A DNA stretch of 64,000 bases, from contig NZ_CP108442.1 of NCBI RefSeq assembly GCF_041435355.1, forward strand, positions 3,348,001-3,412,000, in the 5' to 3' direction. Shown piece after piece: positions 40,948 through 49,774 of this stretch (positions within the stretch are counted from its first letter, which is position 1; each line of letters starts with the position of its first letter). Below the pieces are notes generated by a model, which had not been told where the DNA came from, searched no databases, and was given only the letters and a program-made list of their open reading frames with translations. The position numbers were made by a program, and so were the translations under genes. The DNA comes from Streptomyces sp. NBC_01276 (GTDB lineage: Bacteria > Actinomycetota > Actinomycetes > Streptomycetales > Streptomycetaceae).

Positions 40948-42501
40948 ATGACGGACACCGTGACGGATCCGAGCAGCAGCGCCACCCTGTGGGACCTGGT
41001 CTCCCGGCGGGCCGCCCGCACCCCGGACGCACCCGTCCTCATCGAGGCCGCCGACGACCCCGCCGACGACCGCGTCCTGACCTTCGGCGCGCTGCGCGAG
41101 CGCGCCGAACGCGCCGCGGCCGGCCTGTACGGCCTGGGGGTGCGCCCCGGCACGGTCGTCGCCTGGCAGCTGCCCACCCGTATCGAGACGGTGTTGCTCT
41201 CGCTCGCCCTGGCCCGGCTCGGCGCCGTCCAGTCGCCGGTGATCCCCTTCTACCGCGACCGCGAGGTGGGCTTCGCGCTGCGCGAGGCCAAGGCCGAGTT
41301 CTTCGCCGTGCCCGGCACCTGGCGCGGCTTCGACCACAGCGCGATGGCCGCCCGGATCGGCGCCCGCGGGGTCTTCGAGGCCTACGGCTCCCTCCCCGAC
41401 GGCGACCCCGCCGTCCTGCCCCCGCCGCCGGCCGACGGGACCTCCGTACGGTGGATCTACTGGACCTCCGGCACCACCTCCGACCCCAAGGGCGTCCTGC
41501 ACACCGACCGCTCGCTCATCGCGGGCGGCACCTGCCTCGCCGACGCGCTGCGGCTGACCCCCGCCGACGTCGGCTCGATCGCGTTCCCGTACGCGCACAT
41601 AGGCGGCCCCGACTACCTGGTGATGCTGCTGCTGTACGGGTTCCCCGCGGTGCTCTTCGAGAAGTTCGCGCTGCCCGACGCACTGGACGGGTACCGGCGC
41701 CACGGCGTCACCGTCGCGGGGGGCTCCACCGCCTTCTACTCCCTGTTCCTGGCCGAACAGCGCAAGGACCCGGGGACGCGGCTCATCCCCACCCTGCGCC
41801 TGCTGGCCGGCGGCGGCGCCCCCAAGCCCCCGGAGATCTACCACGCGGTGGTGCGCGAGCTGGGCTGCCAGCTCACCCACGGGTACGGCATGACCGAGGT
41901 CCCGATGATCACCATGGGCTCCCCGGACGACACCCCGGAGAACCTCGCCACCACCGAGGGCCGCCCCCCGCGCGCGATGTCCGTCCGCATCACCACCCCG
42001 GACGGCGCACCCCTGCCCGCGGGAACCGACGGAGAGGTGCGGCTGCGCGGCGAGGCCGTCTGCCGGGGCTACCTGGGCCGCGAGGACTCCGCGGAGTCCT
42101 TCGACGCCGACGGCTACCTGATCACCGGCGACCTCGGCCACCTCACCGCCGACGGCCACCTGGTCCTCACGGGCCGCAGCAAGGACGTGATCATCCGCAA
42201 GGGCGAGAACATCTCGGCGAAGGAGATCGAGGACCTCCTGCACCTGCTCCCGGCCGTGGGTGACGTCGCCGTCATCGGCCTCCCCGACCCCGAGCGCGGA
42301 GAGCGCGTCTGCGCCGTGATCGAGCAGCCCCCGGGGGCGGCACCCCTGACCCTGCCCCAGCTGACGGCCCACCTCCGGGCCCAGGGCCTGTCCCCGCACA
42401 AGCTCCCCGAGCAGCTGGAACTGGTCGACGCGCTGCCCCGCAACGACGCCCTGCGCAAGGTCCTCAAGTACCGGCTGCGGGAACGCTACGCGCGCCCCTG
42501 A
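40948..42501 (+). CDS. AMP-forming acyl-CoA ligase
   Basis: The 517-residue product is an ANL-superfamily ligase. The P-loop motif is WTSGTTSDPKGVLHT near residue 172, the A5 motif THGYGMTEVPMIT near 311, the hinge region GDLGHLTADGHLVLTGRSKD near 393, and the final catalytic lysine segment is RNDALRKVLKYRLRE at the C-terminus. The overall sequence is closest to cyclohexanecarboxylate-CoA ligase or CaiC-like enzymes, so a cyclic or branched acid is plausible as substrate. ATG 40948 follows GGGGAGG. It is divergent from the amidohydrolase/acyl-CoA dehydrogenase operon and is probably co-regulated with it. Confidence 0.92.
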   Translation: MTDTVTDPSSSATLWDLVSRRAARTPDAPVLIEAADDPADDRVLTFGALRERAERAAAGLYGLGVRPGTVVAWQLPTRIETVLLSLALARLGAVQSPVIPFYRDREVGFALREAKAEFFAVPGTWRGFDHSAMAARIGARGVFEAYGSLPDGDPAVLPPPPADGTSVRWIYWTSGTTSDPKGVLHTDRSLIAGGTCLADALRLTPADVGSIAFPYAHIGGPDYLVMLLLYGFPAVLFEKFALPDALDGYRRHGVTVAGGSTAFYSLFLAEQRKDPGTRLIPTLRLLAGGGAPKPPEIYHAVVRELGCQLTHGYGMTEVPMITMGSPDDTPENLATTEGRPPRAMSVRITTPDGAPLPAGTDGEVRLRGEAVCRGYLGREDSAESFDADGYLITGDLGHLTADGHLVLTGRSKDVIIRKGENISAKEIEDLLHLLPAVGDVAVIGLPDPERGERVCAVIEQPPGAAPLTLPQLTAHLRAQGLSPHKLPEQLELVDALPRNDALRKVLKYRLRERYARP

Positions 42502-42531
42502 CGAGCCCCCGGCCGGGCCCCCTGACGGGTT

Positions 42532-42805
42532 CCCGGCCGGGTCTTCCGCCGGCCCTGCTGACACCAAAGTGCCAGGCCCTTTGGTGCCGGTCGAAAGGCC
42601 TTCCCCGGGGCTTCCGGGCCCAGCAGGATAGTGATCACCGGAACGGCGGCGGGAAACGAAGACCCGAAGCCGAGGCCCACGAAGGCCGGCCACCCGCCTC
42701 CGGGAAATCCATCCACCCACACGTCGGAAGCCCCGGGGCACAGCCATGTCGAAAACCGCTCGCACACACACCAGCAACCCCGCCGCCGGCGACGTCATCG
42801 GCTGG
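42532..42805 (+). repeat. Dispersed repeat, copy 1 (leader and tiny peptide)
   Basis: This sequence is about 98 percent identical by eye to 46500-46772. It includes a CACCAAAG...CTTTGGTG hairpin, a conserved leader and most of a tiny peptide gene. The two copies end at the same codon (GTC ATC GGC T) of the tiny gene, after which copy 2 continues with sequence found at 43062 in copy 1. Confidence 0.85.
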
Positions 42806-42811
42806 GACTGA
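42746..42811 (+). CDS. Tiny peptide, 21 aa (intact form)
   Basis: An ATG at 42746 opens a 21-codon frame encoding a basic N-terminus followed by TSNPAAGDVIGWD. It is too short to judge by composition, but its sequence is preserved in a second copy 4 kb away (28 codons, GTG start) with differences only at the first base, and its stop is followed after only four bases by the start of the 93-aa gene, so the two would be translationally coupled. No strong ribosome binding site is seen. It might be a leader peptide, a secreted signal or a ribosomal peptide precursor; none is proven. Confidence 0.45.
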   Translation: MSKTARTHTSNPAAGDVIGWD

Positions 42812-42815
42812 CCCC

Positions 42816-43094
42816 GTGCTCCTCGTCCGCATGCCCCTCCACAGCGACACCGGGGCACCGGGAACCGAGAGCGGAGCGAGCCTCCTCCAGGACGCCCTCT
42901 GGGCCCACGCCGCCCCCCACCACGCACTCGAACACGCCCGGGTCCGCCCCGCACCCCACGGCCTGCACGTCGCACTGTTCGTCCGCGCCGAGAACACCGC
43001 CGCCGCCACCGCGAAGGCCCACGACCTCCTCACCCTCGCCCTCGCCACCGGCGCCGCCCGCGGCTACACCCCGGACCCACTGATCCACCACTGA
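42816..43094 (+). CDS. 92-aa protein of unknown function, coupled to the tiny peptide
   Basis: The start is GTG 42816, four bases after the tiny peptide stop; ATG 42831 is an alternative. The product is a compact alpha/beta protein of about 92 residues with the segments ALWAHAAPHHALEHARVRPA, GLHVALFVRAENTAAATA and LATGAARGYTPDPLIHH. A beta-alpha-beta ferredoxin-like fold is possible. I recognise no family. The last nine residues reappear fused to the tiny peptide in the second copy at 46.7 kb, which shows that copy 2 arose by internal deletion of this gene. Confidence 0.55.
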   Translation: MLLVRMPLHSDTGAPGTESGASLLQDALWAHAAPHHALEHARVRPAPHGLHVALFVRAENTAAATAKAHDLLTLALATGAARGYTPDPLIHH

Positions 43095-43279
43095 ACCACC
43101 GCCACACCGCCACACCGCCACACCGACGCACCACCCGACGGCCGCGACCGACCGCTGTTCCTGCAGGGCAGCTGTCCACCGGCACCGGTGCGCCCCACTT
43201 CTTCGGCCTGCATCAGGCCTGCCCGCGGAAACCCCGCGCGGCCCCCACGCCTTCCCTTCACGCCCACAGGAGCTCAGCC

Positions 43280-44908
43280 ATGTCCCGGAACCTCAAGGCC
43301 ACCGCCATCCGCGTCGCCTCCGCCTCCGCCCTCGCCGCGACCGCCGCCACGATGGTCTTCGTCTCCCCGGCCAGCGCCTCGCCGCTGAGCGACGGCATCT
43401 CCGCGACGGCCCGCGCCGAGCAGGGCAACGGCGCCTGTGCCCACGGCGGTTACGTGGGTGGCTCCGAGCAGAACAGCAGCTGCAGCGGCGGTCAGAGAAC
43501 CCACGCCTGGTGCGCCGACTTCGCCGGCTGGGTCTGGGCCCGCAACGGGGTCACCGGCCTCTCCACGCTGTCCGACATGGCCGACAGCTTCTACGACTAC
43601 GGCGTCAAGTACGGCACCCTGTCCAACCAGCCGCACGTCGGTGACGCCGTCGTCTACAACCACGGCGGCAGCTACTCGGACGACCACGTGGCCATCGTCA
43701 CCGGGATCTCCGGCAACTCCGTCACCATCACCGGCGGCAACCAGGGCGGCTTCCCCGGCATCGTCAGCACCCACAGCACCACCGACTGGAGCGTGGGCTC
43801 CTCCCCGTGGGGCCAGCGCATCAGCGGCTACATCTCGCCGGCCGGCACCACCAACCCCCAGTTCCCGAACCCGTCCTCGCTGCCCGCCGGAACGCTCGTG
43901 AAGTCGCCCAACGGCCCCGACGTCAAGGTGATGATCGACGGAGCGGGCGTCCCGGTCGCCGGCTCCGACGTCACCCCCGACAAGTACGACCTCAGCAAGA
44001 TCGTGCTGATCGACGACCAGGCCTTCCGTTCGCTGGCGAGCGCCCCGCCCACCGGCACGGTCGTCCACGACCAGGCCGGCGGCAACGCCCGCTACGTGAT
44101 CATCGACGGCGCGGCCCTCCAGATCGGCGCGGCGGACTGGACCGCCGGCGGCTACAACATCCGTCCCGACATGGGCGTGCCGACCGCCTGGCTGCAGGGC
44201 GCCGCCCAGCGCAAGGTGGCGACCGGCATCGTCGTGATGGACCAGAGCGGCAAGGACCCGGCCCGCTACGTGATGGTGGACGGCGCGGCCCTGCACATCT
44301 CCGCCGCCGAGTGGACCGCCGACGGCTACAACGAGCAGATGCTGATGGGCGTCCCCGGCGAGTGGCTCAAGGGCGCCGCCGCCAAGGCTCCGGGCAACGG
44401 CACCGTGATCATGAACCAGTCGGGTGCGGACAACAACCGCTACGTCCTCGTCAACGGCACGGCCCTGCACATCTCGGCGGCCGAGTGGACCGCCAACGGC
44501 TATGACAAGCGCTCCCTGATGGGCGTCCCCGGCGAGTGGCTGACCGCCGCCGTCGGCAAGCAGCTCGCCAACGGCACGGTCGTCAAGGACGCCTCGGGCA
44601 AGGACTCCACGGTCTACGTGATGGCCGGCGGCAAGGCCGTCTCCCTCACCTACGCCGACTTCACCGGCCTCGGCTACGACAAGCGCCCGCTGGAGGGCCT
44701 GCCCGCCGAGTGGCTGACCGCCGCCGCCGCGAAGGCCGTACCCGCCGACGGCACGATGCTCCTCGCCCAGGGCAACAACACCGTCTGGCAGGTCACCGGC
44801 GGCAAGAAGCGCGCCATGACCGCCGACGAGTTCGGCGCCGGCAAGGCCAGCTTCGACGACGTGGTCAGCGTCCCGGCCGCCCTCATCAGCGCCCTGCCGA
44901 CCGCCTGA
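43280..44908 (+). CDS. Secreted CHAP-domain peptidoglycan hydrolase with C-terminal repeats
   Basis: The 542-residue precursor has a signal peptide with cleavage after ASA near residue 33. A CHAP amidase/endopeptidase domain follows, with the catalytic Cys78 in AWCADFAGWVW and His near 136 in SDDHVAIVTG. From about residue 200 it carries about six repeats of some 50-55 residues with the pattern G-T-V-V-x-D-x-S-G-K-D...RYVMVDGAALHISAAEW...GVPxEWL, probably cell-wall or carbohydrate-binding. The protein cleaves peptide cross-links in peptidoglycan outside the cell. The repeats, including the last 110 residues, are nearly identical to those of the Rpf protein encoded next, which follows after 191 bp and a hairpin. 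Confidence 0.9.
   Translation: MSRNLKATAIRVASASALAATAATMVFVSPASASPLSDGISATARAEQGNGACAHGGYVGGSEQNSSCSGGQRTHAWCADFAGWVWARNGVTGLSTLSDMADSFYDYGVKYGTLSNQPHVGDAVVYNHGGSYSDDHVAIVTGISGNSVTITGGNQGGFPGIVSTHSTTDWSVGSSPWGQRISGYISPAGTTNPQFPNPSSLPAGTLVKSPNGPDVKVMIDGAGVPVAGSDVTPDKYDLSKIVLIDDQAFRSLASAPPTGTVVHDQAGGNARYVIIDGAALQIGAADWTAGGYNIRPDMGVPTAWLQGAAQRKVATGIVVMDQSGKDPARYVMVDGAALHISAAEWTADGYNEQMLMGVPGEWLKGAAAKAPGNGTVIMNQSGADNNRYVLVNGTALHISAAEWTANGYDKRSLMGVPGEWLTAAVGKQLANGTVVKDASGKDSTVYVMAGGKAVSLTYADFTGLGYDKRPLEGLPAEWLTAAAAKAVPADGTMLLAQGNNTVWQVTGGKKRAMTADEFGAGKASFDDVVSVPAALISALPTA
44580..44908 (+). repeat. Duplicated 3' region, CHAP gene copy
   Basis: The last roughly 330 bp of the CHAP gene are almost identical to 46028-46356 at the end of the Rpf gene, apart from a short stretch around the EWL/TWL codons. 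Confidence 0.85.
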
Positions 44909-44977
44909 CCCACCGGGTCGGCACCGCCCGACCCACTCGGCCGGCGCTGCCCGAGCACCGCCTGAGCACCGCCCACA

Positions 44978-45011
44978 CGAGCCGCCCGGTCCCCACCGGC
45001 CGGGCGGCTCG
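44978..45011 (+). terminator. Hairpin between CHAP and Rpf genes
   Basis: A perfect 12-bp stem (CGAGCCGCCCGG and its complement) around a ten-base loop lies 70 bp after the CHAP gene stop. Confidence 0.7.
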
Positions 45012-45099
45012 GGCCCGCTCCGCCCGGCAGCCGCCTTCGCCGCCCGCCGCCCCGCCGCCCCGCCGCCCCGCCGCTTCCAGACACCCCGAGGACACCGTC

Positions 45100-46356
45100 A
45101 TGAGCTCCGCCGCCCGCAAGAAGTCCGTACTCGCCGTCACCGCCACCGCCCTCCTCGCCATCGCCGCCCCGCTCGCCGCGGGCAGCACCGCCTCCGCCGC
45201 CTCCGTCTCCACCTGGGACAAGGTCGCCCAGTGCGAGGCCAGCGGGAACTGGTCGATCAACACCGGCAACGGCTACTACGGCGGACTCCAGATATCGATG
45301 TCGACCTGGCGGGCCTTCGGCGGCACCCAGTACGCCTCCCGCCCGGACCTCGCGAACAAGCAGCAGCAGATCCTGACGGGCGAGAAGATCCTCGCGGGCC
45401 AGGGCCAGGGCGCCTGGCCGTCGTGCGGCCCCGCCGCCGGCCTCGGCGCCGACCACGCCGACCCGTACCCGTCGGCCCCCTCCTACCCGAACCCGGCCTC
45501 GCTGCCGGTCGGCACGCTCGTGAAGTCCCCGAAGGGCGCGGCCGTGAAGGTGATGATCGACGGAGCGGGCGTCCCGGTCGCCGGCTCCGACGTCACCCCC
45601 GACAAGTACGACCTCAGCAAGATCGTGCTGATCGACGACGCCGCGTTCAACGGCCTGCCGAGCGCCCCGCCGGCCGGCACCGTGGTCCACGACCAGGCCG
45701 GCGGAGCCAACCGGTACGTGGTCATCGACGGCGCCGCCCTGCCGATCTCCGCCTCCGACTGGACGGCCGACGGCTACAACGTCCGCCCCGACATGGGGGT
45801 TCCGACCTCCTGGCTGCAGGGCGCCGTCCAGCGCACCCTGTCGAACGGCCGCGTCGTCATGGACCAGACCGGCAACGACCCGGCCCGCTACGTGATGGTC
45901 AACGGCACGGCCCTGCACATCTCCGCCGCCGAGTGGACCGCCAACGGCTACGACCAGCGCTCCCTGCTCGGCGTCCCGACCAGCTGGCTCGCCGGCTCCG
46001 CGGCCCGCCAGGTCCCCAACGGCACCATCGTCAAGGACGCCTCGGGCAAGGACTCCACGGTCTACGTGATGGCCGGCGGCAAGGCCGTCTCCCTCACCTA
46101 CGCCGACTTCACCGGCCTCGGCTACGACAAGCGCCCGCTGGAGGGCGTCCCCGGCACCTGGCTGACCGACGCCGCGGCCAAGACCGCTCCCGCCGACGGC
46201 ACGATGCTCCTCGCCCAGGGCAACAACACCGTCTGGCAGGTCACCGGCGGCAAGAAGCGCGCCATGACCGCCGACGAGTTCGGCGCCGGCAAGGCCAGCT
46301 TCGACGACGTGGTCAGCGTCCCGGCCGCCCTCGTCAGCGCCCTGCCGACCGCCTGA
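45100..46356 (+). CDS. Secreted Rpf-domain (resuscitation-promoting factor-like) muralytic protein with C-terminal repeats
   Basis: The 418-residue precursor has a signal peptide (MSSAARKK basic start, cleavage near ASA at 33) and an Rpf/lysozyme-like domain immediately after it: STWDKVAQCEASGNWSINTG with the catalytic Glu46, GYYGGLQ, and the second Cys in WPSCG. Rpf proteins are lytic transglycosylases acting on glycan strands, and in Streptomyces promote spore germination. The rest is the same repeat region as in the CHAP protein upstream, in a shorter version of about four units. Fusing two different catalytic domains to one wall-binding region suggests targeting both enzymes to the same site. 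Confidence 0.92.
   Translation: MSSAARKKSVLAVTATALLAIAAPLAAGSTASAASVSTWDKVAQCEASGNWSINTGNGYYGGLQISMSTWRAFGGTQYASRPDLANKQQQILTGEKILAGQGQGAWPSCGPAAGLGADHADPYPSAPSYPNPASLPVGTLVKSPKGAAVKVMIDGAGVPVAGSDVTPDKYDLSKIVLIDDAAFNGLPSAPPAGTVVHDQAGGANRYVVIDGAALPISASDWTADGYNVRPDMGVPTSWLQGAVQRTLSNGRVVMDQTGNDPARYVMVNGTALHISAAEWTANGYDQRSLLGVPTSWLAGSAARQVPNGTIVKDASGKDSTVYVMAGGKAVSLTYADFTGLGYDKRPLEGVPGTWLTDAAAKTAPADGTMLLAQGNNTVWQVTGGKKRAMTADEFGAGKASFDDVVSVPAALVSALPTA
46028..46356 (+). repeat. Duplicated 3' region, Rpf gene copy
   Basis: This is the counterpart of 44580-44908. High identity at synonymous positions indicates recent duplication or gene conversion. Confidence 0.85.
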
Positions 46357-46368
46357 CCCACCCGGCCT

Positions 46369-46416
46369 CGAAGGTCCGGTCGCCGCGCCCCACGGGAAGC
46401 GGTGACCGGGCCTTCG
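46369..46416 (+). terminator. Hairpin after the Rpf gene
   Basis: A 17-bp stem with two G-T pairs (CGAAGGTCCGGTCGCCG opposite CGGTGACCGGGCCTTCG) lies 13 bp after the stop codon. Confidence 0.75.
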
Positions 46417-46499
46417 GCGTTCCGGAGCCCGGACGAGCCCCTGAATCCGGACCCCTCAAGTACCGCTCATGAACACGCTGTTCGAGCTCCAGACAGACC

Positions 46500-46772
46500 C
46501 CCGGCCGGGTCTTCCGCCGGCCCTGCTGACACCAAAGTGCCAGGCCCTTTGGTGCCGGTCGAAAGGCCTTTCCCGGGGCTTCCGGGCCCAGCAGGATAGT
46601 GATCACCGGAACGGCGGCGGAAACGAAAACCCGAAGCCGAGGCCCACGAAGGCCGGCCACCCGCCTCCGGGAAATCCATCCGCCCACACGTCGGAAGCCC
46701 CGGGGCACAGCCGTGTCGAAAACCGCTCGCACACACACCAGCAACCCCGCCGCCGGCGACGTCATCGGCTAC
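46500..46772 (+). repeat. Dispersed repeat, copy 2 (leader and truncated peptide gene)
   Basis: This is the second copy of 42532-42805, differing at about half a dozen positions. It fills most of the 356-bp gap between the Rpf gene and the tiny peptide frame; the remaining part, 46417-46499, shows nothing recognisable. Confidence 0.85.
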
Positions 46773-46799
46773 ACCCCGGACCCACTGATCCACCACTGA
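46713..46799 (+). CDS. Tiny peptide, 28 aa (deletion-fusion form)
   Basis: A GTG at 46713 replaces the ATG of copy 1. The frame reads through TSNPAAGDVIG and then joins directly to YTPDPLIHH, the last nine residues of the 93-aa protein of copy 1. The fusion point falls at a short CGGCT identity, which suggests an internal deletion of about 260 bp. Whether the fused peptide is made or has any role is unknown. Confidence 0.35.
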   Translation: MSKTARTHTSNPAAGDVIGYTPDPLIHH

Positions 46800-47030
46800 A
46801 CCACCGCCACGGCCCCGGGCCGTGCGCTCCGGCCGCCGGCCGTCCGACCGCTGTTCCTGCAGGGCAGCCGTCACCACCGGCGACCAGGCCACCGCGCCGT
46901 CCGCCCCCCACCCGGGCTCCGGACGAGAACGCGAACCGGCCCACACCACTTGGCAACACCCGCAGCACCCTTCGTCCTTCTTCCCCGGCCCTGACGCCTC
47001 GGGCCGCCCTGTCCTCACGGAGACACCACC

Positions 47031-48482
47031 ATGACCGCGCGTCGCTCCTCCCGCATGCTCACCGTCGCCCTCACCACCTTCGTCGCCGCGCCGATGCTGG
47101 CCGTCGCCCTGCCCGCCGTCTCGGCGCAGGCCGAGTCCCAGACCGTCGCCTCCATCGCCCGTGGCCAGGTCGGCGGCACGTGCGGCGACTACAACTGCCA
47201 GTACCCCGGCGCCTGGTGCGCCGAGTTCACCCGCTGGGTGTGGAACAAGGCCGGCGCGAACACCTCCGGCATCAGCGCGGCGGCCGTCAGCATCTACCAG
47301 TACGGCAAGAACAAGGGGACGCTCCACGGCAGCCCGCAGGTCGGCGACGCGGTCCTCTACGACAAGGACGGCAGCCTGAACGACGGCGACGCCGACCACG
47401 TCAACATCGTCGTCGCGGTAGACGGGGACAACATCCAGACCGTCGGCGGCAACGAGAGCGGCGGCGTGCGCTTCCGCAGCTGGTTCAACTGGAAGACCAA
47501 CTCCAGCCCGGTGGGCGCCGGCCGGGCCCTGGCCTTCGTCGGCCCGTCCGGTCTGGCCGAGACCCCCACCGCCCCGGTCAGCAAGGCCGGTGACATCTTC
47601 CACGCCACGCGTCTGGTCGACGGCAGCTGGGAGGGCTTCGCCCCGCTGAACGGCGCCAACGGCGCGTCCTTCTTCAACGCCTCGCAGGAATCGATCGCGG
47701 CGACCCCCGACGGCTCCACCCAGACCCTGGCCACCGGAAACGACGGCAACCTCTACCACACCATCCGCTACGCGGACCGTACCTGGCAGGGCTGGGGCAA
47801 GGTCGACGGCTACGGCGGCGGCGCCGGCTTCGCCGCCAGGGACCAGGCCATCGCCGGCATGTCGAACGGCGACGCCCAGGTCATGGCCATCGGAAACGAC
47901 GGCAAGATCTACCAGAACGCCCGCTTCCAGAACGGCACCTGGCAGGGCTGGTCCCCCGTCGGCAACTGGCAGGCCAAGAAGATCGCCGTCGCCGGACTCC
48001 CCGACGGCAGCACCCAGACCCTCATCATCGGCAACGACGGCAACCTCTACCACGCCATCCGCTCCACCGACGGCACCTGGACCGGCTGGAACGCCGTCGA
48101 CGGCATCGGCGACGCCACCTTCCAGGCCGGCAACATCGCCATCGCCGCCCTCCCCAACGGCGACACCCAGGTCCTCGCCACCGGCAACGACGGCCTCGTC
48201 TACCACAACATCCGCAACGCCAACGGCACCTGGCAGGGCTGGAACAAGGTCGACGGCTACGGCGGCGCCCCCGGCTTCGCCGCCAGCAGCCTCGCCATCA
48301 CCGGCATGCCCAACGGCGACACCCAGATGCTCGCCGTCGGCAACGACGGCAAGACCTACCACGCCGCCCGCTACGCCAACGGCGGCTGGCAGGGCTGGTG
48401 GGCCACCGGAATGGGCGCCCAGAAGGTCGCCATCGCCGGCCTCACCGACGGCAGCGCCCAGATGCTCGCCACCCGCAACTGA
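47031..48482 (+). CDS. Secreted CHAP-domain hydrolase with beta-propeller (PLL/tectonin-like) lectin domain
   Basis: The 483-residue precursor has a signal peptide with cleavage after SAQA near residue 35, a CHAP domain with the catalytic Cys in [12 protein letters not shown] near 63 and the His in [10 protein letters not shown] near 124. From about residue 190 there are about six or seven repeats of some 45 residues, such as [20 protein letters not shown] followed by [11 protein letters not shown], forming a PLL-like propeller that probably binds sugars of the cell wall. Its catalytic domain is related to that of the CHAP protein at 43.3 kb but the binding region is not. A conserved CCGCTGTTCCTGCAGGGCAG block lies upstream of both CHAP genes. 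Confidence 0.9.
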   Translation: MTARRSSRMLTVALTTFVAAPMLAVALPAVSAQAESQTVASIARGQVGGTCGDYNCQYPGAWCAEFTRWVWNKAGANTSGISAAAVSIYQYGKNKGTLHGSPQVGDAVLYDKDGSLNDGDADHVNIVVAVDGDNIQTVGGNESGGVRFRSWFNWKTNSSPVGAGRALAFVGPSGLAETPTAPVSKAGDIFHATRLVDGSWEGFAPLNGANGASFFNASQESIAATPDGSTQTLATGNDGNLYHTIRYADRTWQGWGKVDGYGGGAGFAARDQAIAGMSNGDAQVMAIGNDGKIYQNARFQNGTWQGWSPVGNWQAKKIAVAGLPDGSTQTLIIGNDGNLYHAIRSTDGTWTGWNAVDGIGDATFQAGNIAIAALPNGDTQVLATGNDGLVYHNIRNANGTWQGWNKVDGYGGAPGFAASSLAITGMPNGDTQMLAVGNDGKTYHAARYANGGWQGWWATGMGAQKVAIAGLTDGSAQMLATRN

Positions 48483-48511
48483 TCACCGCACCACCCCGTA
48501 CGCGCGTGCCG

Positions 48512-49774
48512 CTACAGCCGGCTCAGCGAAGCCGCCGCGAACAGGACGTCGCGGATCGCCTCGCGGTCGCCGGTCTGCCCGACGGCGGCGTCCTCCGGGG
48601 AGATGTGCCCGGCAGCGAGCTGGCAGAACTCGACGCCGTCCAGCGCGACCTCCGCCACCGTGTGCTCCCGCGACGGCTTCGCCGCCGGGGAGTCCAGGGC
48701 GATGTCCCAGGAGCCGCCGCCCGCCCCCTCGATCTCCAGGTGCAGGGTCCGCCCCGGAGCGCCCGCCGCGACCAGGCCGCGCGGCGGCGCCGCCAGTCCC
48801 GAGCGGCGCCGGCCCGCCAGGGCGCCGGGGAGCAGCCGCGCCGCGAGGTCGATCATGCGGTGCAGGTGCGGCCCCGACGGCAGCCCGTACGGGTAGTCCA
48901 CGGCCTCGGCGATGTCCGAGGCGTGCACCCAGCACTCGAAGGCCCGCTCCAGGAACGCGTCGGCCAGCGGCAGCGCGAAGGCCCCGTAGTCGACGGCGAG
49001 TTCGGCGGCGCCCCGGCCCGCGAAGGAGACCGTACGGACCAGGGTGTGGCCCTGCTCCCGCCAGGGATCGCGGACCGCTCCGGTGCCCGGATGGGCGCCG
49101 GAGCTCCAGAAGTGCTCCGTGCGCCCCTCGGGTCCGCCCGGGGGTGCGTGCGGCCCCAGCGGATCGTCGAGGCCGAGGGCGGCGGCGACGAGGCCGTCCA
49201 CCGTCAGCAGGTGGCCGATCACCCCGGACACGGTGGTCCGGCGGGTGCGGCGGCGCTCCTCCTCGAACCACTTCAGCCGGACCGGGGTGTCCCACTCCGC
49301 CTCGCCGAAGTCCCTCAGCAGCGCGTCGAGGCGTGCCGTCTCGGTGTCGTACGGGCCCGCCCACACCGGTACCGGGATGCGTGCGGGGCGCTTGCCCAGG
49401 CAGTCCTCCAGCACGCGCGAGCGCAGCAGCGGCTTGAGGTCGAGGGTGTCCTCGGGGTGCAGCAGCCCCACGGCGTCCCGCAGCCGCAGCGCCTCCTCCG
49501 CGCAGGGCGCGCACTCGGTGAGGTGGTCCTCCACGGCCTGGGTCTCCTCGGCGGAGCAGGCGGCGAGCGCCCACGCCCCGAGCAGGGACTTCAGTACGCC
49601 GTGCGGGGGCGGCGGCGCGGGCACGGACGTCGTGGTCGGCGCCGGCGCGGCCTCGGGAGCGGGGGCCGGCGGTTCGAGGTCGTCTCCGGCGGGGCGCGGT
49701 CCCGGTATCCGCGCCGCGCGGCCCGCGGCGTACTCGTGGGCGTCGTCGGGGGTGTCTTCGGAGGGGCCGGTCAT
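48512..49774 (-). CDS. zf-HC2 anti-sigma-like protein with a mycothiol-dependent maleylpyruvate-isomerase-like domain
   Basis: The 420-residue protein has a Pro/Ala-rich N-terminus, then a zinc-finger anti-sigma motif: a His-x3-Cys-x2-Cys pattern in EDHLTECAPCAEEALRL near residues 83-99. From about residue 145 a DinB/maleylpyruvate-isomerase-like helical bundle follows (for example VSGVIGHLLTVDGLVAAALG and ECWVHASDIAEAVDYPYGL). No membrane segment is seen, so it is probably a cytoplasmic anti-sigma factor. ATG 49774 overlaps the stop of the ECF sigma factor gene by four bases, the standard sigma/anti-sigma pairing. Binding of the zinc site to redox signals is possible but not shown. Confidence 0.82.
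   Translation of the reverse strand: MTGPSEDTPDDAHEYAAGRAARIPGPRPAGDDLEPPAPAPEAAPAPTTTSVPAPPPPHGVLKSLLGAWALAACSAEETQAVEDHLTECAPCAEEALRLRDAVGLLHPEDTLDLKPLLRSRVLEDCLGKRPARIPVPVWAGPYDTETARLDALLRDFGEAEWDTPVRLKWFEEERRRTRRTTVSGVIGHLLTVDGLVAAALGLDDPLGPHAPPGGPEGRTEHFWSSGAHPGTGAVRDPWREQGHTLVRTVSFAGRGAAELAVDYGAFALPLADAFLERAFECWVHASDIAEAVDYPYGLPSGPHLHRMIDLAARLLPGALAGRRRSGLAAPPRGLVAAGAPGRTLHLEIEGAGGGSWDIALDSPAAKPSREHTVAEVALDGVEFCQLAAGHISPEDAAVGQTGDREAIRDVLFAAASLSRL

Noticed and set aside
43095..43279. Possible c-di-AMP (ydaO-type) riboswitch upstream of the CHAP and Rpf genes
   Set aside because: Such riboswitches precede many Streptomyces wall hydrolase genes, so I looked for the conserved elements upstream of 43280, 45100 and 47031. 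None of the leaders shows them.
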